DNA of 10,636 bases from positions 2,746 through 13,381 of the forward strand of contig FR899080.1 in assembly GCA_000437255.1 (NCBI GenBank), written 5' to 3'. Position numbers and translations under genes: made by a program. Below the pieces are notes generated by a model. It ran no database searches, was not told the origin of the DNA, and worked only from the letters and a program-made list of their open reading frames with translations. This DNA comes from Ruminococcus sp. CAG:403. Lineage in GTDB: Bacteria > Bacillota > Clostridia > Oscillospirales > Ruminococcaceae. Positions 1 to 5,895 of the stretch are shown here, piece by piece; the stretch's first letter is position 1, and every line of letters starts with the position of its first letter.

Positions 1-826
1 ACTCTTTTTCTGGTAAGTCCGCATATTCTCCCCGAAGATCACACTCAGCAGCAGATCAACATTTCCGGATTTCTGCTTTTGGTGGGAAATTTCATTTTGA
101 TCTGCAACTGCATTTTGGGCAAGTTCTGTGGCTTCCTGTATCAGGCACTTCGCATAGTGAATGGCAGTCTTTCTGGGCATCTGAAAATCCTGACGGTTTT
201 CCCGGAAAAAGCAAAGCAGTTCCTCTGTAGAACCAACTTGCAGCAGTGCACTTTCCAGCTGGCTGGTCTGCTCATAGCACAGCTCTTCCTCTGTCGTACT
301 TTCCCCATTTATCAGCTGTTCCGCCTGCTCTGCCAGAGACAGCATTTCCGGATATCCCAGTCCATTTCGCAGACAGTACCAGATCACTGTTTCTTTTGCA
401 CTGCGGAAATTGAAGGGACAGGAAAAGTACACCTTCTGAAAAAAAAGAAGCCGTTTCCCGGTCGTTCAATCCCAGAGCAAAGCAGAGCCGGAACAGACTG
501 TCCCGGCTACGTTCGCCGCTGTTAGGACGAGTTCTGCAGAACCAGCTTTTGATGACTTCCGGATTGAGCGTTACCCCTCGCTGCTTACAGCATTCCCGGA
601 TATAGGCGATCTTTTCTTTGGCATCGTCTGCTTGTCCGGAGAATCCATGCTGCAAAAGCGTATCCATCAAGCCCTCTGCAAATGTTTTGCACGGATAGGT
701 CAGCAGGTACTCCGACGTATAAGTTTCCTCATCGTCCTGCACAAAGCCATATTCCGATTCCAGAATGTCATCCAAACACTTTCTGGCAACCTCACCTGCA
801 CCTGCGTACAATTCTTCTTCCGTCAC
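1..826 (-). pseudogene. Mobile-element protein of unknown function, frameshifted and cut by the window edge
   Basis: The start is a GTG at 826, preceded on the minus strand by AGGAGG and a 5-nt spacer. The open frame upstream of it has no ribosome site and is ignored. The first ~130 codons are acidic and helical and include the motif SLFRLCFALGLNDRETASFF. At 439-446 the frame meets a run of eight T (minus sense), after which the annotated frame degenerates and stops at 272. Reading with seven T, the protein continues open to base 1 with clearly protein-like sequence, for example QKVYFSCPFNFRSAKETV, then a glutamate-rich helical stretch. From memory, the 'CFALGL..ET..FF..VYF....FNFR' pattern recurs in uncharacterised proteins of clostridial integrative elements; I know no function. 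The C-terminus lies outside the window. The frameshift could be a true mutation, slippage on the homopolymer, or a sequencing error. Confidence 0.7.
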
Positions 827-850
827 ACGATCGCCTCCTGCAAAGTCATT

Positions 851-881
851 TTTACAAAATGGATTTTTGGCATGGTATACT
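851..881 (+). promoter_or_regulatory. Extended -10 promoter for the 330-aa gene
   Basis: TTTACA (851-856), a 19-nt spacer and TATACT (876-881) preceded by TGG, an extended -10. A start near 888 gives a leader of about 39 nt before the ATG at 927. The same arrangement (TTTTTACAAA, 19-nt spacer, TGn, TATACT) occurs in front of the minus-strand gene ending at 5017. Confidence 0.6.
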
Positions 882-907
882 ATAAAGGCAGAAAAACTGC
901 AAATCAA
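879..907 (-). promoter_or_regulatory. Promoter for the minus-strand gene starting at 826
   Basis: On the minus strand there is TTGATT (907-902), a 17-nt spacer and TATAGT (884-879), close to the sigma-A consensus. Transcription would start near 872 and run left into the gene starting at 826. Its -10 overlaps the -10 of the plus-strand promoter. The spacer holds GCAG-AAAAA-CTGC (888-900), a small inverted repeat that could be an operator. Confidence 0.55.
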
Positions 908-926
908 TACAAAGGAGATTTTTTCA

Positions 927-1919
927 ATGAAAGACACTTGCAACTACCCAGACGGCACATTTATCGGCATCATCACAGACATTCAGACAGTGGAAAAACC
1001 GTGTCCCAGTGTTACAGTAACCGCTGCACTGGCGATCGACGGCAAGATTGCTAAGCATCAGAAATGTTTCAACAAGCCCTTTACCAACGGACGAGAAGCA
1101 TTCCAGAATTTCTGCGAGGAGTTCGACCTGTTTTCCGACCGAACAGAACATCGAAATGACTACGTGCTGGAACTCAACTATGCCATTGGAACATCTTGCA
1201 CCGCTGTTCTTTCTTCAGACCGTGGCTTTGAAAGCATCACACCTCTTGGCGATACAGATCTGAAAATTGCTTTCGGACTGGACGACTGCTACGAAAAGAT
1301 CCGCTGGTTTCAGCCGGAAACCTACTGCACCGAAAAGGATATGGCAAACCTTGCTCCGGAGATCAGGGAACAGCGTCTGCAGCTGAAACGAGATCTCATG
1401 CTGATAAAGAGCGTTTCTTATCAAAAGGCAGAACGGGAAATTCCGGCATTACTCCAAAACTACCGCCGTTTTCCGCCGCTGCAGCTGCATCGCCCCTGTG
1501 CCGGATTTATCGAAAAGATCCAGCTGAAAAAAGACCGCTTTCGTCCGGAAGAACTGACACTATACTGTTACGTTGCTATCATAGACAAAGGACACATCGT
1601 ACACAAGGACTATTACATCAACCGCATTCGCTCTGTAGGGCGTGGCGATTATGAGCACTTCTGTGCGACGCTTGGGCTGCTCTATGAAGAAGACAACCCC
1701 AATGAGCTGATCGATCTGCGTGAACTGCACAATGCCTGCTTTGTACCGCTTACCATCTATCTCTATCAGTCTCCAAAATCCGGAAACCTCTATGTAAACC
1801 GACTGATGAAGTATTCTTCAGCGAACTTCCAGGACGAAATGGACACGATGCAGTTTGTCTGGGCTTATGAGCATTATTGCAACCAGGAACATGGCAGCTT
1901 CGATTTTTGCGAATGTTAA
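927..1919 (+). CDS. 330-aa protein of unknown function with two related modules
   Basis: The start is ATG 927, which has AAAGGAGA at 911-918; the frame is open further upstream but without a ribosome site. The protein is soluble, with no signal peptide or membrane segment. It contains two related halves. The N-terminal half has GREAFQNFCEEFDL (residues 55-68) followed by ELNYAIGTSCTAVL (82-95). The C-terminal half has GRGDYEHFCATLGLL (238-252) followed by DLRELHNACFVPLTIYL (263-279). The shared pattern is beta strands, then G-R-x2-F/Y-x2-F-C-x3-G/D-L, then E/D-L-x6-C-x-V. The minus-strand protein at 5017-5727 carries one more copy. The spacing loosely recalls phage DNA-binding modules such as DUF669, but that is a weak guess. 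The stop overlaps the start of the small zinc-ribbon gene (ATGTTAA), so the two are translationally coupled. Function not recognised. Confidence 0.85.
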   Translation: MKDTCNYPDGTFIGIITDIQTVEKPCPSVTVTAALAIDGKIAKHQKCFNKPFTNGREAFQNFCEEFDLFSDRTEHRNDYVLELNYAIGTSCTAVLSSDRGFESITPLGDTDLKIAFGLDDCYEKIRWFQPETYCTEKDMANLAPEIREQRLQLKRDLMLIKSVSYQKAEREIPALLQNYRRFPPLQLHRPCAGFIEKIQLKKDRFRPEELTLYCYVAIIDKGHIVHKDYYINRIRSVGRGDYEHFCATLGLLYEEDNPNELIDLRELHNACFVPLTIYLYQSPKSGNLYVNRLMKYSSANFQDEMDTMQFVWAYEHYCNQEHGSFDFCEC

Positions 1920-2073
1920 AGCTGCACCATCCCTGGAAAGACGCTTCCGGCAATTGCCGCTGTGAAAGCTGCGGCAAGGTCGTCCGGAACAGCAGCTGCA
2001 TTGGGAGAAACGGTTAGGCTACTGTGAAACGTGCTTTGCAGAAATTCGGAAATATACTCCCAAGAAATCATAA
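1913..2073 (+). pseudogene. Small zinc-ribbon protein, broken by a 1-nt deletion
   Basis: ATG at 1913 overlaps the stop of the upstream gene (ATGTTAA). The frame reads MLKLHHPWKD, then GNCRCESCGKV, and as written runs out of frame near 1983 and stops at 2015-2017 after 34 codons. Restoring one T at 1983/1984 gives CESCGKVVPEQQLHWEKRLG followed by YCETCFAEIRKYTPKKS and a stop at 2071-2073, 53 aa in all. The repaired product is a single CxxC...CxxC ribbon. It aligns without gaps with the third ribbon of the amidoligase at 5957 (CESCGQIVPE...W...L-YCERCFDEF). That match is the main reason for calling it a gene. It may bind zinc and act as a partner of other element proteins; that is inference. 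Confidence 0.65.
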
Positions 2074-2080
2074 CGGAAAG

Positions 2081-2148
2081 GATCGGCTGCACTGCAAGCC
2101 GGGCCTTTTTCATTGATCGGCTGCACTGCAAGCCGGTCCTTTTTCATT
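2081..2148 (+). terminator. Tandemly duplicated intrinsic terminator (2 x 34 bp)
   Basis: Two direct copies of 34 bp (2081-2114 and 2115-2148) differ at one base. Each has a hairpin with arms GATCGGCT and AGCCGGTC (second copy) or AGCCGGGC (first copy), an 8-nt loop and a CCTTTTT tract. The second copy gives an 8-bp stem with one G-T pair; the first carries a mismatch. They end the plus-strand operon 927-2073. The T-tracts are on the plus strand only. Confidence 0.7.
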
Positions 2149-2171
2149 ACAACCGTAACATTTCTTTGAAC

Positions 2172-2204
2172 GGACAGACGTTTGTCCTGCCCATTTGCTA
2201 CAAT
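2172..2204 (+). promoter_or_regulatory. Near-palindrome followed by an extended -10 like box
   Basis: GGACAGACGTTTGTCC (2172-2187) is a 16-bp palindrome with two mismatched positions. TGC-TACAAT (2196-2204) follows on the plus strand and looks like an extended -10, without a clear -35. Transcription from here would run antisense into the XRE gene. It could be a repressor site, an antisense promoter, or chance. Confidence 0.25.
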
Positions 2205-2208
2205 AGAA

Positions 2209-2484
2209 TCAAAGGGAATCTTTCTGCACCGCCACGGGAATTGTCGGGTCAATCAAGTCCGTGATCTCCACCTGCAGCACCTTCGCCAGTGCCACCAGTT
2301 CCATATCTGTCACAAATCGTTCTCTATTTTCGATGCGGCGGATAAAGTGGTGGTCTACGTCATATCCGGCAATTTGCAGATTCTTTGCCAACTGTCGCTG
2401 AGAAAGCCCTTTTTCATGCCGGATCCGAATCAAATTCGATCCGCAGATATTGTTGGTACCCAAAGTGGTTTTCAGTTTGAACAT
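2209..2484 (-). CDS. XRE-family (Cro/C1 type) HTH transcriptional regulator
   Basis: A 91-aa DNA-binding protein made almost entirely of one lambda-repressor-like HTH (residues about 15-75): SNLIRIRHEKGLSQRQLAKN, then HHFIRRIENRERFVTDMELV and LAKVLQVEITDL, typical of Cro/C1 regulators. The start is taken as ATG 2484 because GAGGG lies 8 nt upstream; ATG 2499, five codons earlier, is the alternative and overlaps that ribosome site. The gene is divergent from the P-loop/coiled-coil region, and between them lies a perfect ATCATAT-N5-ATATGAT repeat inside the plus-strand promoter. The likely role is repression of that promoter and of itself. There is no effector or peptidase domain, so it is not a SOS-cleavable or ImmR-type full repressor. 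Confidence 0.9.
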   Translation of the reverse strand: MFKLKTTLGTNNICGSNLIRIRHEKGLSQRQLAKNLQIAGYDVDHHFIRRIENRERFVTDMELVALAKVLQVEITDLIDPTIPVAVQKDSL

Positions 2485-2521
2485 ATTGGTTTCCCTCATT
2501 TGAAGATATGGTAAATATTAT

Positions 2522-2550
2522 TCGACATCATATCTATTATATGATATAAT
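2522..2550 (+). promoter_or_regulatory. Sigma-A promoter with embedded XRE operator
   Basis: TCGACA (2522-2527), a 17-nt spacer and TATAAT (2545-2550) make a strong plus-strand promoter. The spacer contains the perfect inverted repeat ATCATAT (2527-2533), 5 nt, ATATGAT (2539-2545), placed so that a bound dimer would block the polymerase. On the minus strand TATAAT at 2541-2536 can serve as the -10 of the XRE gene, with only a weak -35. One operator could therefore control both directions. Confidence 0.6.
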
Positions 2551-2643
2551 GAGGATAGCGGTGATTAATAGTATTCACCATTTGAAAAATAATTTTTGGA
2601 ATATCGATAAAAGGAGGTATACAGCGTCCAAAGCTGCAATGAT

Positions 2644-2769
2644 ATGGCAGATACGAGATTAACGGGACTGGGGTTGTCTGGAAGTGGAAAAACCTGTTAT
2701 TGCTTTTACTGCACGAAAAGAGGCAGAACTTCAGGCGGATCAAAAACGCTGGGATGCAGAAATCAATGA
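2644..2769 (+). pseudogene. Remnant of a P-loop NTPase (GTPase-like) gene, N-terminus only
   Basis: The frame from ATG 2644 reads MADTRLTGLGLSGSGKTCY and then loses protein character, stopping at 2767. GLSGSGKT is a complete Walker A motif after a hydrophobic strand, as at the N-terminus of small bacterial GTPases and NTPases that begin 'TRLTxLGLxGSGKTCYL'. A strong ribosome site (AAGGAGG, 2611-2617) lies 26 nt upstream, too far for this ATG. The original start was probably near 2624, now lost together with one base between it and 2644. Everything after the Walker A, including Walker B and specificity motifs, is missing: the sequence switches directly into the coiled-coil frame. This is a decayed 5' end, possibly from a deletion fusing two genes. 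Confidence 0.5.
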
Positions 2770-3286
2770 GATGATTGCAGAACAGGAGGCACGTCGCCGT
2801 AATGAACTTGTAGAATCAATCAAACGTTATCAAATCGAACTTGCTACAGCTTCCAGAGAAATCATAAACAGCATTGGCCTGATGTCCATTGAACTTCGAA
2901 GACAAGCAAATGACTTGGTTCAGGAAAGAACTGCTGTGTACAGAAAAATGCAGCAAACTGCAACAGATGAGGCAATGAAAAAGTTGGAAGAAATTCAACA
3001 GCGTTTTGCTAAAAATGAAAGTGTCCGAACACGCATGGAAGATTCCGTTATCAACCAGATGAATTCCATTATCCATTCTGCAGAAAAGTTTATTGACGAA
3101 TTGGCGGAAGATCTAAAGCGACTCAATCAAAATACAGATATCTTAACACAAAAAAGTATGGATAGTGTCAACCGATATCTCGACCCTATGGCAAAAGCTT
3201 TGCAAGCTAACCCTACTTTATCGACAGGAGAAGCGAAAAAGATTGAAGAAAATATCGTCATCGATACCGAAGCAACCACCGTATGA
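2684..3286 (+). CDS. Coiled-coil protein of unknown function (possibly a fused 3' fragment)
   Basis: A 200-aa product rich in Glu, Lys, Gln and Ala with heptad-like spacing over residues about 10-160, for example EAELQADQKRWDAEINEMI and EAMKKLEEIQQRFAKNES. It has no Cys cluster, membrane segment or catalytic motif. The start is uncertain: the first start codon in frame is GTG 2684, in GGAAGTGGAAAAACC, which in the other frame encodes the Walker A of the P-loop remnant, and there is only a poor ribosome site. The gene may have lost its own 5' end in a deletion joining it to the P-loop gene. It lies under the operator-controlled promoter at 2522-2550. Coiled-coil proteins often accompany dynamin-like or double-GTPase cargo, so the two halves may come from one system; that is inference. 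Confidence 0.6.
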   Translation: MEKPVIAFTARKEAELQADQKRWDAEINEMIAEQEARRRNELVESIKRYQIELATASREIINSIGLMSIELRRQANDLVQERTAVYRKMQQTATDEAMKKLEEIQQRFAKNESVRTRMEDSVINQMNSIIHSAEKFIDELAEDLKRLNQNTDILTQKSMDSVNRYLDPMAKALQANPTLSTGEAKKIEENIVIDTEATTV

Positions 3287-3370
3287 CATTTTTCTGCGTT
3301 TCACTATAACAATCAAATTCTCCCGTTATAGCGATACACATAAAGTAGTTTATATGATTTGAAGATAAAA

Positions 3371-3401
3371 TTGCATAACATCGCAGTTATGCAGCTTTTT
3401 T
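3371..3401 (+). terminator. Intrinsic terminator after the coiled-coil gene
   Basis: TGCATAAC (3372-3379), a 6-nt loop and GTTATGCA (3386-3393), followed by GC and six T (3396-3401). It ends plus-strand transcription from the 2522 promoter. The same bases contain the stop codon of the decayed recombinase tail on the other strand. Confidence 0.75.
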
Positions 3402-3536
3402 CTTGTATTCTCTGCTATCAGCAATAGTTCCACATCAAAACTATATCTGCTAAGTACGATATCCATCTCTCTTATCGGGTGCGTAAACGGCTATTTTTGT
3501 AATAAGTTTATTCATAATATCAGGAGTAAACTCCAT
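3387..3536 (-). pseudogene. Decayed C-terminus of a large serine recombinase
   Basis: On the minus strand, from ATG 3536 to TAA 3389-3387, one constant frame reads MEFTPDIMNKLITKIAVYAP, then DKRDGYRT, three in-frame stops within six codons, and CGTIADSREYKKKAA. This matches the usual end of TnpX/resolvase-type serine recombinases (DUF4368-like region): 'LTPEMLxxLIxKIxVHxPDKxxGxRxQxIDIYYxFxGxI', often ending in a basic tail. The catalytic N-terminus and zinc-ribbon middle are absent. It is a scar of an older transposon or conjugative element that sat here before or beside the HEPN gene. The call rests on remembered family patterns, not on a search. Confidence 0.6.
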
Positions 3537-3559
3537 AATACACTACTCATACTTCTATT

Positions 3560-3588
3560 TTGACTTTCTAAGTTATTTTTGGTATAAT
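3560..3588 (+). promoter_or_regulatory. Promoter of the zinc-ribbon/HEPN-like gene
   Basis: TTGACT (3560-3565), exactly 17 nt, then TATAAT (3583-3588): almost the sigma-A consensus. The start would be near 3595, giving a short leader of about 29 nt. No repeat or operator is visible within it, so the gene looks constitutively expressed. Confidence 0.75.
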
Positions 3589-3623
3589 AGTATTAGATAT
3601 TTAGTTATAAAGGAGGATTTATT

Positions 3624-4877
3624 ATGGTTGCCAATTTTTTTATTCAATGCAATCGATGCAAATCCATATATAGGTTAAGATGGCAGATAGGATATGAAAA
3701 AGCGACAGTACAAATTAGATGCCCGAAATGTAATTCAAGACTACATGGGTATTTATCAACAAATGAACTTTCTGCTGTAAATATACATGGAGCCACGGAG
3801 ATCAGCTGCGATAAAGCCGATTATGTACAAGAAGTCTCAACAGAATTTTTAACACACAAAATTAAAACTGAAGCTGAGTTTACTGATTTTATAACTCCGT
3901 ATATCAGAAGCAATATATTTGATCATCCGAATATTTCGAATATAATGGAGTATCTACATTTCATTGAAGATCACCCTAATGAAGTTGAAGATATTACTGA
4001 TTTACTAAATGAAAAAAGTTCAAAGTATTTAAAGGAAAAATTGCGTGATGACAATAACGTTTACATTAGTATCTGCAAGAGTGCTATAAAAAAATATCGA
4101 CTTAATTCACAAGTAGATTTATTAATGGCAAGTCATCAATATCTTATGACTATGCTGCTGAGATCAGGTGTTAATACAAGCGTTGCTTCCATAATGAATG
4201 ACATTAAAGATTTGCGTATTAGTTGCTTTGAACAAGTAAAGGAATTCTCAAAGCTGTTAGACAATAAAGGATATTATTCTTTATTGAACAACAAGTTTTC
4301 AAAGTTGACAGATGTTTATAATGAAAACTACCTTTCATTTGTATCAACATTGATAACTGATGATATAAGCAAAATCGACTTAAATGAATTTGGTTTATCT
4401 TCTGTTGACTATGAGGATTTACTTGAGTTATATAGAAAATGCTATGAATTTATAGGGGAATTTATTATATACATTGTTGGACTAAATAATATATATGAAC
4501 GTGGAAACTATAACACTTTTAAAAAAGGTACAGCAGACATAGAAGAAAAAGTTAATAAAGAAGATAAGTATAATCGGATACAGTGCTTTGTTAAAAAAAG
4601 TGAGAAATTTTCAAATGGATTCTGCGAAACACTTAATAAAGTAATCAGAAACGCCGATGCACATTTTGATGTTCAATATGATATTTTCAATCAGATAATA
4701 ACTTTTACAAACAAAGGAAAGAATAGTATCAATGAGGAAAAGCTATATTTGCTGGAATTTACGAAAGAAACGATAAAAATATATGGCCTATGTGTAGCAT
4801 TATGGGAAATTGCTTATCAGTTACAGAAGACAAGACTTATTATAGATTTAAGACAAGATTGGAATTATGGGAAATAA
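3624..4877 (+). CDS. Zinc-ribbon protein with a C-terminal HEPN-like motif, candidate RNase/defence protein
   Basis: 417 aa. ATG 3624 follows AAAGGAGG at proper spacing. Residues 9-36 hold a zinc ribbon (C9-x2-C12, C33-x2-C36). The rest is predominantly helical. Near the end, EKFSNGFCETLNKVIRNADA leads into H347, giving R342-N-A-D-A-H347, which fits the R-x4-6-H motif of HEPN ribonucleases, with a polar residue after the Arg and a helix before it. HEPN domains act as metal-independent RNases in many toxin-antitoxin and anti-phage systems; the ribbon could recognise nucleic acid or another protein. The gene has its own near-consensus promoter and a terminator, no partner gene, and is markedly AT-rich with many ATA and TTA codons, unlike the genes on either side, which points to separate acquisition. 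Alternative: a non-catalytic HEPN-like sensor. HEPN is inferred from one motif only. Confidence 0.8.
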   Translation: MVANFFIQCNRCKSIYRLRWQIGYEKATVQIRCPKCNSRLHGYLSTNELSAVNIHGATEISCDKADYVQEVSTEFLTHKIKTEAEFTDFITPYIRSNIFDHPNISNIMEYLHFIEDHPNEVEDITDLLNEKSSKYLKEKLRDDNNVYISICKSAIKKYRLNSQVDLLMASHQYLMTMLLRSGVNTSVASIMNDIKDLRISCFEQVKEFSKLLDNKGYYSLLNNKFSKLTDVYNENYLSFVSTLITDDISKIDLNEFGLSSVDYEDLLELYRKCYEFIGEFIIYIVGLNNIYERGNYNTFKKGTADIEEKVNKEDKYNRIQCFVKKSEKFSNGFCETLNKVIRNADAHFDVQYDIFNQIITFTNKGKNSINEEKLYLLEFTKETIKIYGLCVALWEIAYQLQKTRLIIDLRQDWNYGK

Positions 4878-4944
4878 TATTGAATGCTACAATATACGGC
4901 TTGACAGAAACTTTACCACTATGATTCCACTCAAGAGAATATAC

Positions 4945-4987
4945 AAAAATCCGGCAAGGTTTCCTCCCAAACCTCACCGGATTTTTT
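4945..4987. terminator. Bidirectional intrinsic terminator
   Basis: AAAAATCCGG (4945-4954) and CCGGATTTTTT (4977-4987) pair, with inner arms AAGGTTT and AAACCT and a small bulge. The A-tract and T-tract make it work in both directions, for the HEPN-like gene (plus) and for the 236-aa gene ending at 5017 (minus). Confidence 0.8.
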
Positions 4988-5016
4988 CACTTCTTCCCTG
5001 CTCTATCAGCTTCCCC

Positions 5017-5727
5017 TTACCGATTCCGCCGCAGCGGCTCCTTTACATAGTATGACTCCGCATCATGCTCTATTCGCAGGTCATACTCCTTGACCGGAAC
5101 ATACAGATTATGCTCTGAAAAATCCCTTTTCCGCATCGAGATCCATTTCTTGTCATGTTCCGGATGTCTGGGAATTGGAAGCTCTGACAGATTCTTTCGA
5201 TAAATACACCGAATGTTCGGATGCAGCCATAGACGATTGACGCAAAAGCGATATGTTTCCTCGATATCATCTACATACTTTGCCAGCGGTATGGTGCTTT
5301 CCGCTTTTTCCTCTGACACGGCAATACGAGCAAATGGTTCTGTAAATTGAAAATGATCCCAATCATTTTCCCTGCCACGATTCGATACCACCGGCATGAC
5401 TTCGGCAATTTTATCCTCCGGCATTTGATGCTTTTTCGGATAATACTGCACAATGCAATAGGCTCCCAGCAGACGGTTCAAATCGCAGTATACAGACTCC
5501 GCACAAGCCAGCAAGCCAAAATCCACACACAAATCACGGAATTGGCTTCTGCCCCATGTGGTCAGATAGCTGAAATATTTCACCTCTTCCTGCACAGTCA
5601 CACCATCCCAAACCGCAAGAATCAGTTTCAGATGATAGTCGCAGCAATCCTCGTAAAGCAGATAATCTGTCACCATTGCCTTATATCCTATTGTAAATTC
5701 GTTTGGTTTTCGTTTTTTCTGAGACAT
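5017..5727 (-). CDS. 236-aa protein of unknown function sharing a module with the 330-aa protein
   Basis: The start is ATG 5727 (MSQKKRKPNE), preceded by GGGAGG at good spacing; the open frame upstream to 5871 overlaps the promoter and is not used. There is no signal peptide or membrane segment. Residues 33-96 contain HLKLILAVWDG, a beta-rich stretch, GRSQFRDLCVDFGLL (59-73) and DLNRLLGAYCIVQYY (82-96). This matches the order and key residues of both halves of the 330-aa protein at 927: G-R-x2-F-x2-C, G-L, D-L-x2-L, C-x-V. The second half (residues 120-236) is charged and shows no motif I recognise. A related function in the element, perhaps DNA or protein binding, is likely; I cannot name it. 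It stands alone between its own promoter (5782-5812) and the terminator at 4945. Confidence 0.85.
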   Translation of the reverse strand: MSQKKRKPNEFTIGYKAMVTDYLLYEDCCDYHLKLILAVWDGVTVQEEVKYFSYLTTWGRSQFRDLCVDFGLLACAESVYCDLNRLLGAYCIVQYYPKKHQMPEDKIAEVMPVVSNRGRENDWDHFQFTEPFARIAVSEEKAESTIPLAKYVDDIEETYRFCVNRLWLHPNIRCIYRKNLSELPIPRHPEHDKKWISMRKRDFSEHNLYVPVKEYDLRIEHDAESYYVKEPLRRNR

Positions 5728-5781
5728 TGAAAATTCCTCCCGTTTCGTTATCGGCTGCAATGCTTCTGCGACCGCAGTATC

Positions 5782-5812
5782 AGTATAACACTTTGGATTT
5801 TCAGTTTGTAAA
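5782..5812 (-). promoter_or_regulatory. Extended -10 promoter for the 236-aa gene
   Basis: On the minus strand: TTTACA (5812-5807), a 19-nt spacer ending in TGT, and TATACT (5787-5782). The leader to ATG 5727 is about 50 nt. Box sequences, spacer length and the TGn extension are the same as in the promoter at 851-881. Confidence 0.55.
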
Positions 5813-5895
5813 AACGAGTTGTTTTCAGAAGGGAGCTGCGAAAACTGCATCACTTTTCTCACCCGTATCAACCCCCAACCTCAAATATATATTAT

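Noticed and set aside
79..525. Plus-strand open frame of 148 codons
   Set aside because: It is antisense to the continued reading of the minus-strand gene 1-826, has no ribosome site and codes for a Cys/Phe/Gln-rich sequence without protein character.
2081..2148. Two direct repeats as a possible CRISPR fragment
   Set aside because: The copies touch with no spacer, and each is a hairpin followed by a T-tract, so a duplicated terminator explains them.
2172..2187. Palindrome as a LexA/SOS box
   Set aside because: It lacks the CGAAC...GTTCG arms of the Gram-positive SOS box, and no SOS gene is nearby.
2019..2252. Minus-strand open frame of 77 codons across the duplicated terminator
   Set aside because: Its repeated peptide comes from the 34-bp terminator duplication; it has no start signal or protein-like composition.
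4867..5055. Plus-strand open frame of 62 codons after the HEPN-like gene
   Set aside because: It runs through the bidirectional terminator and has no ribosome site.
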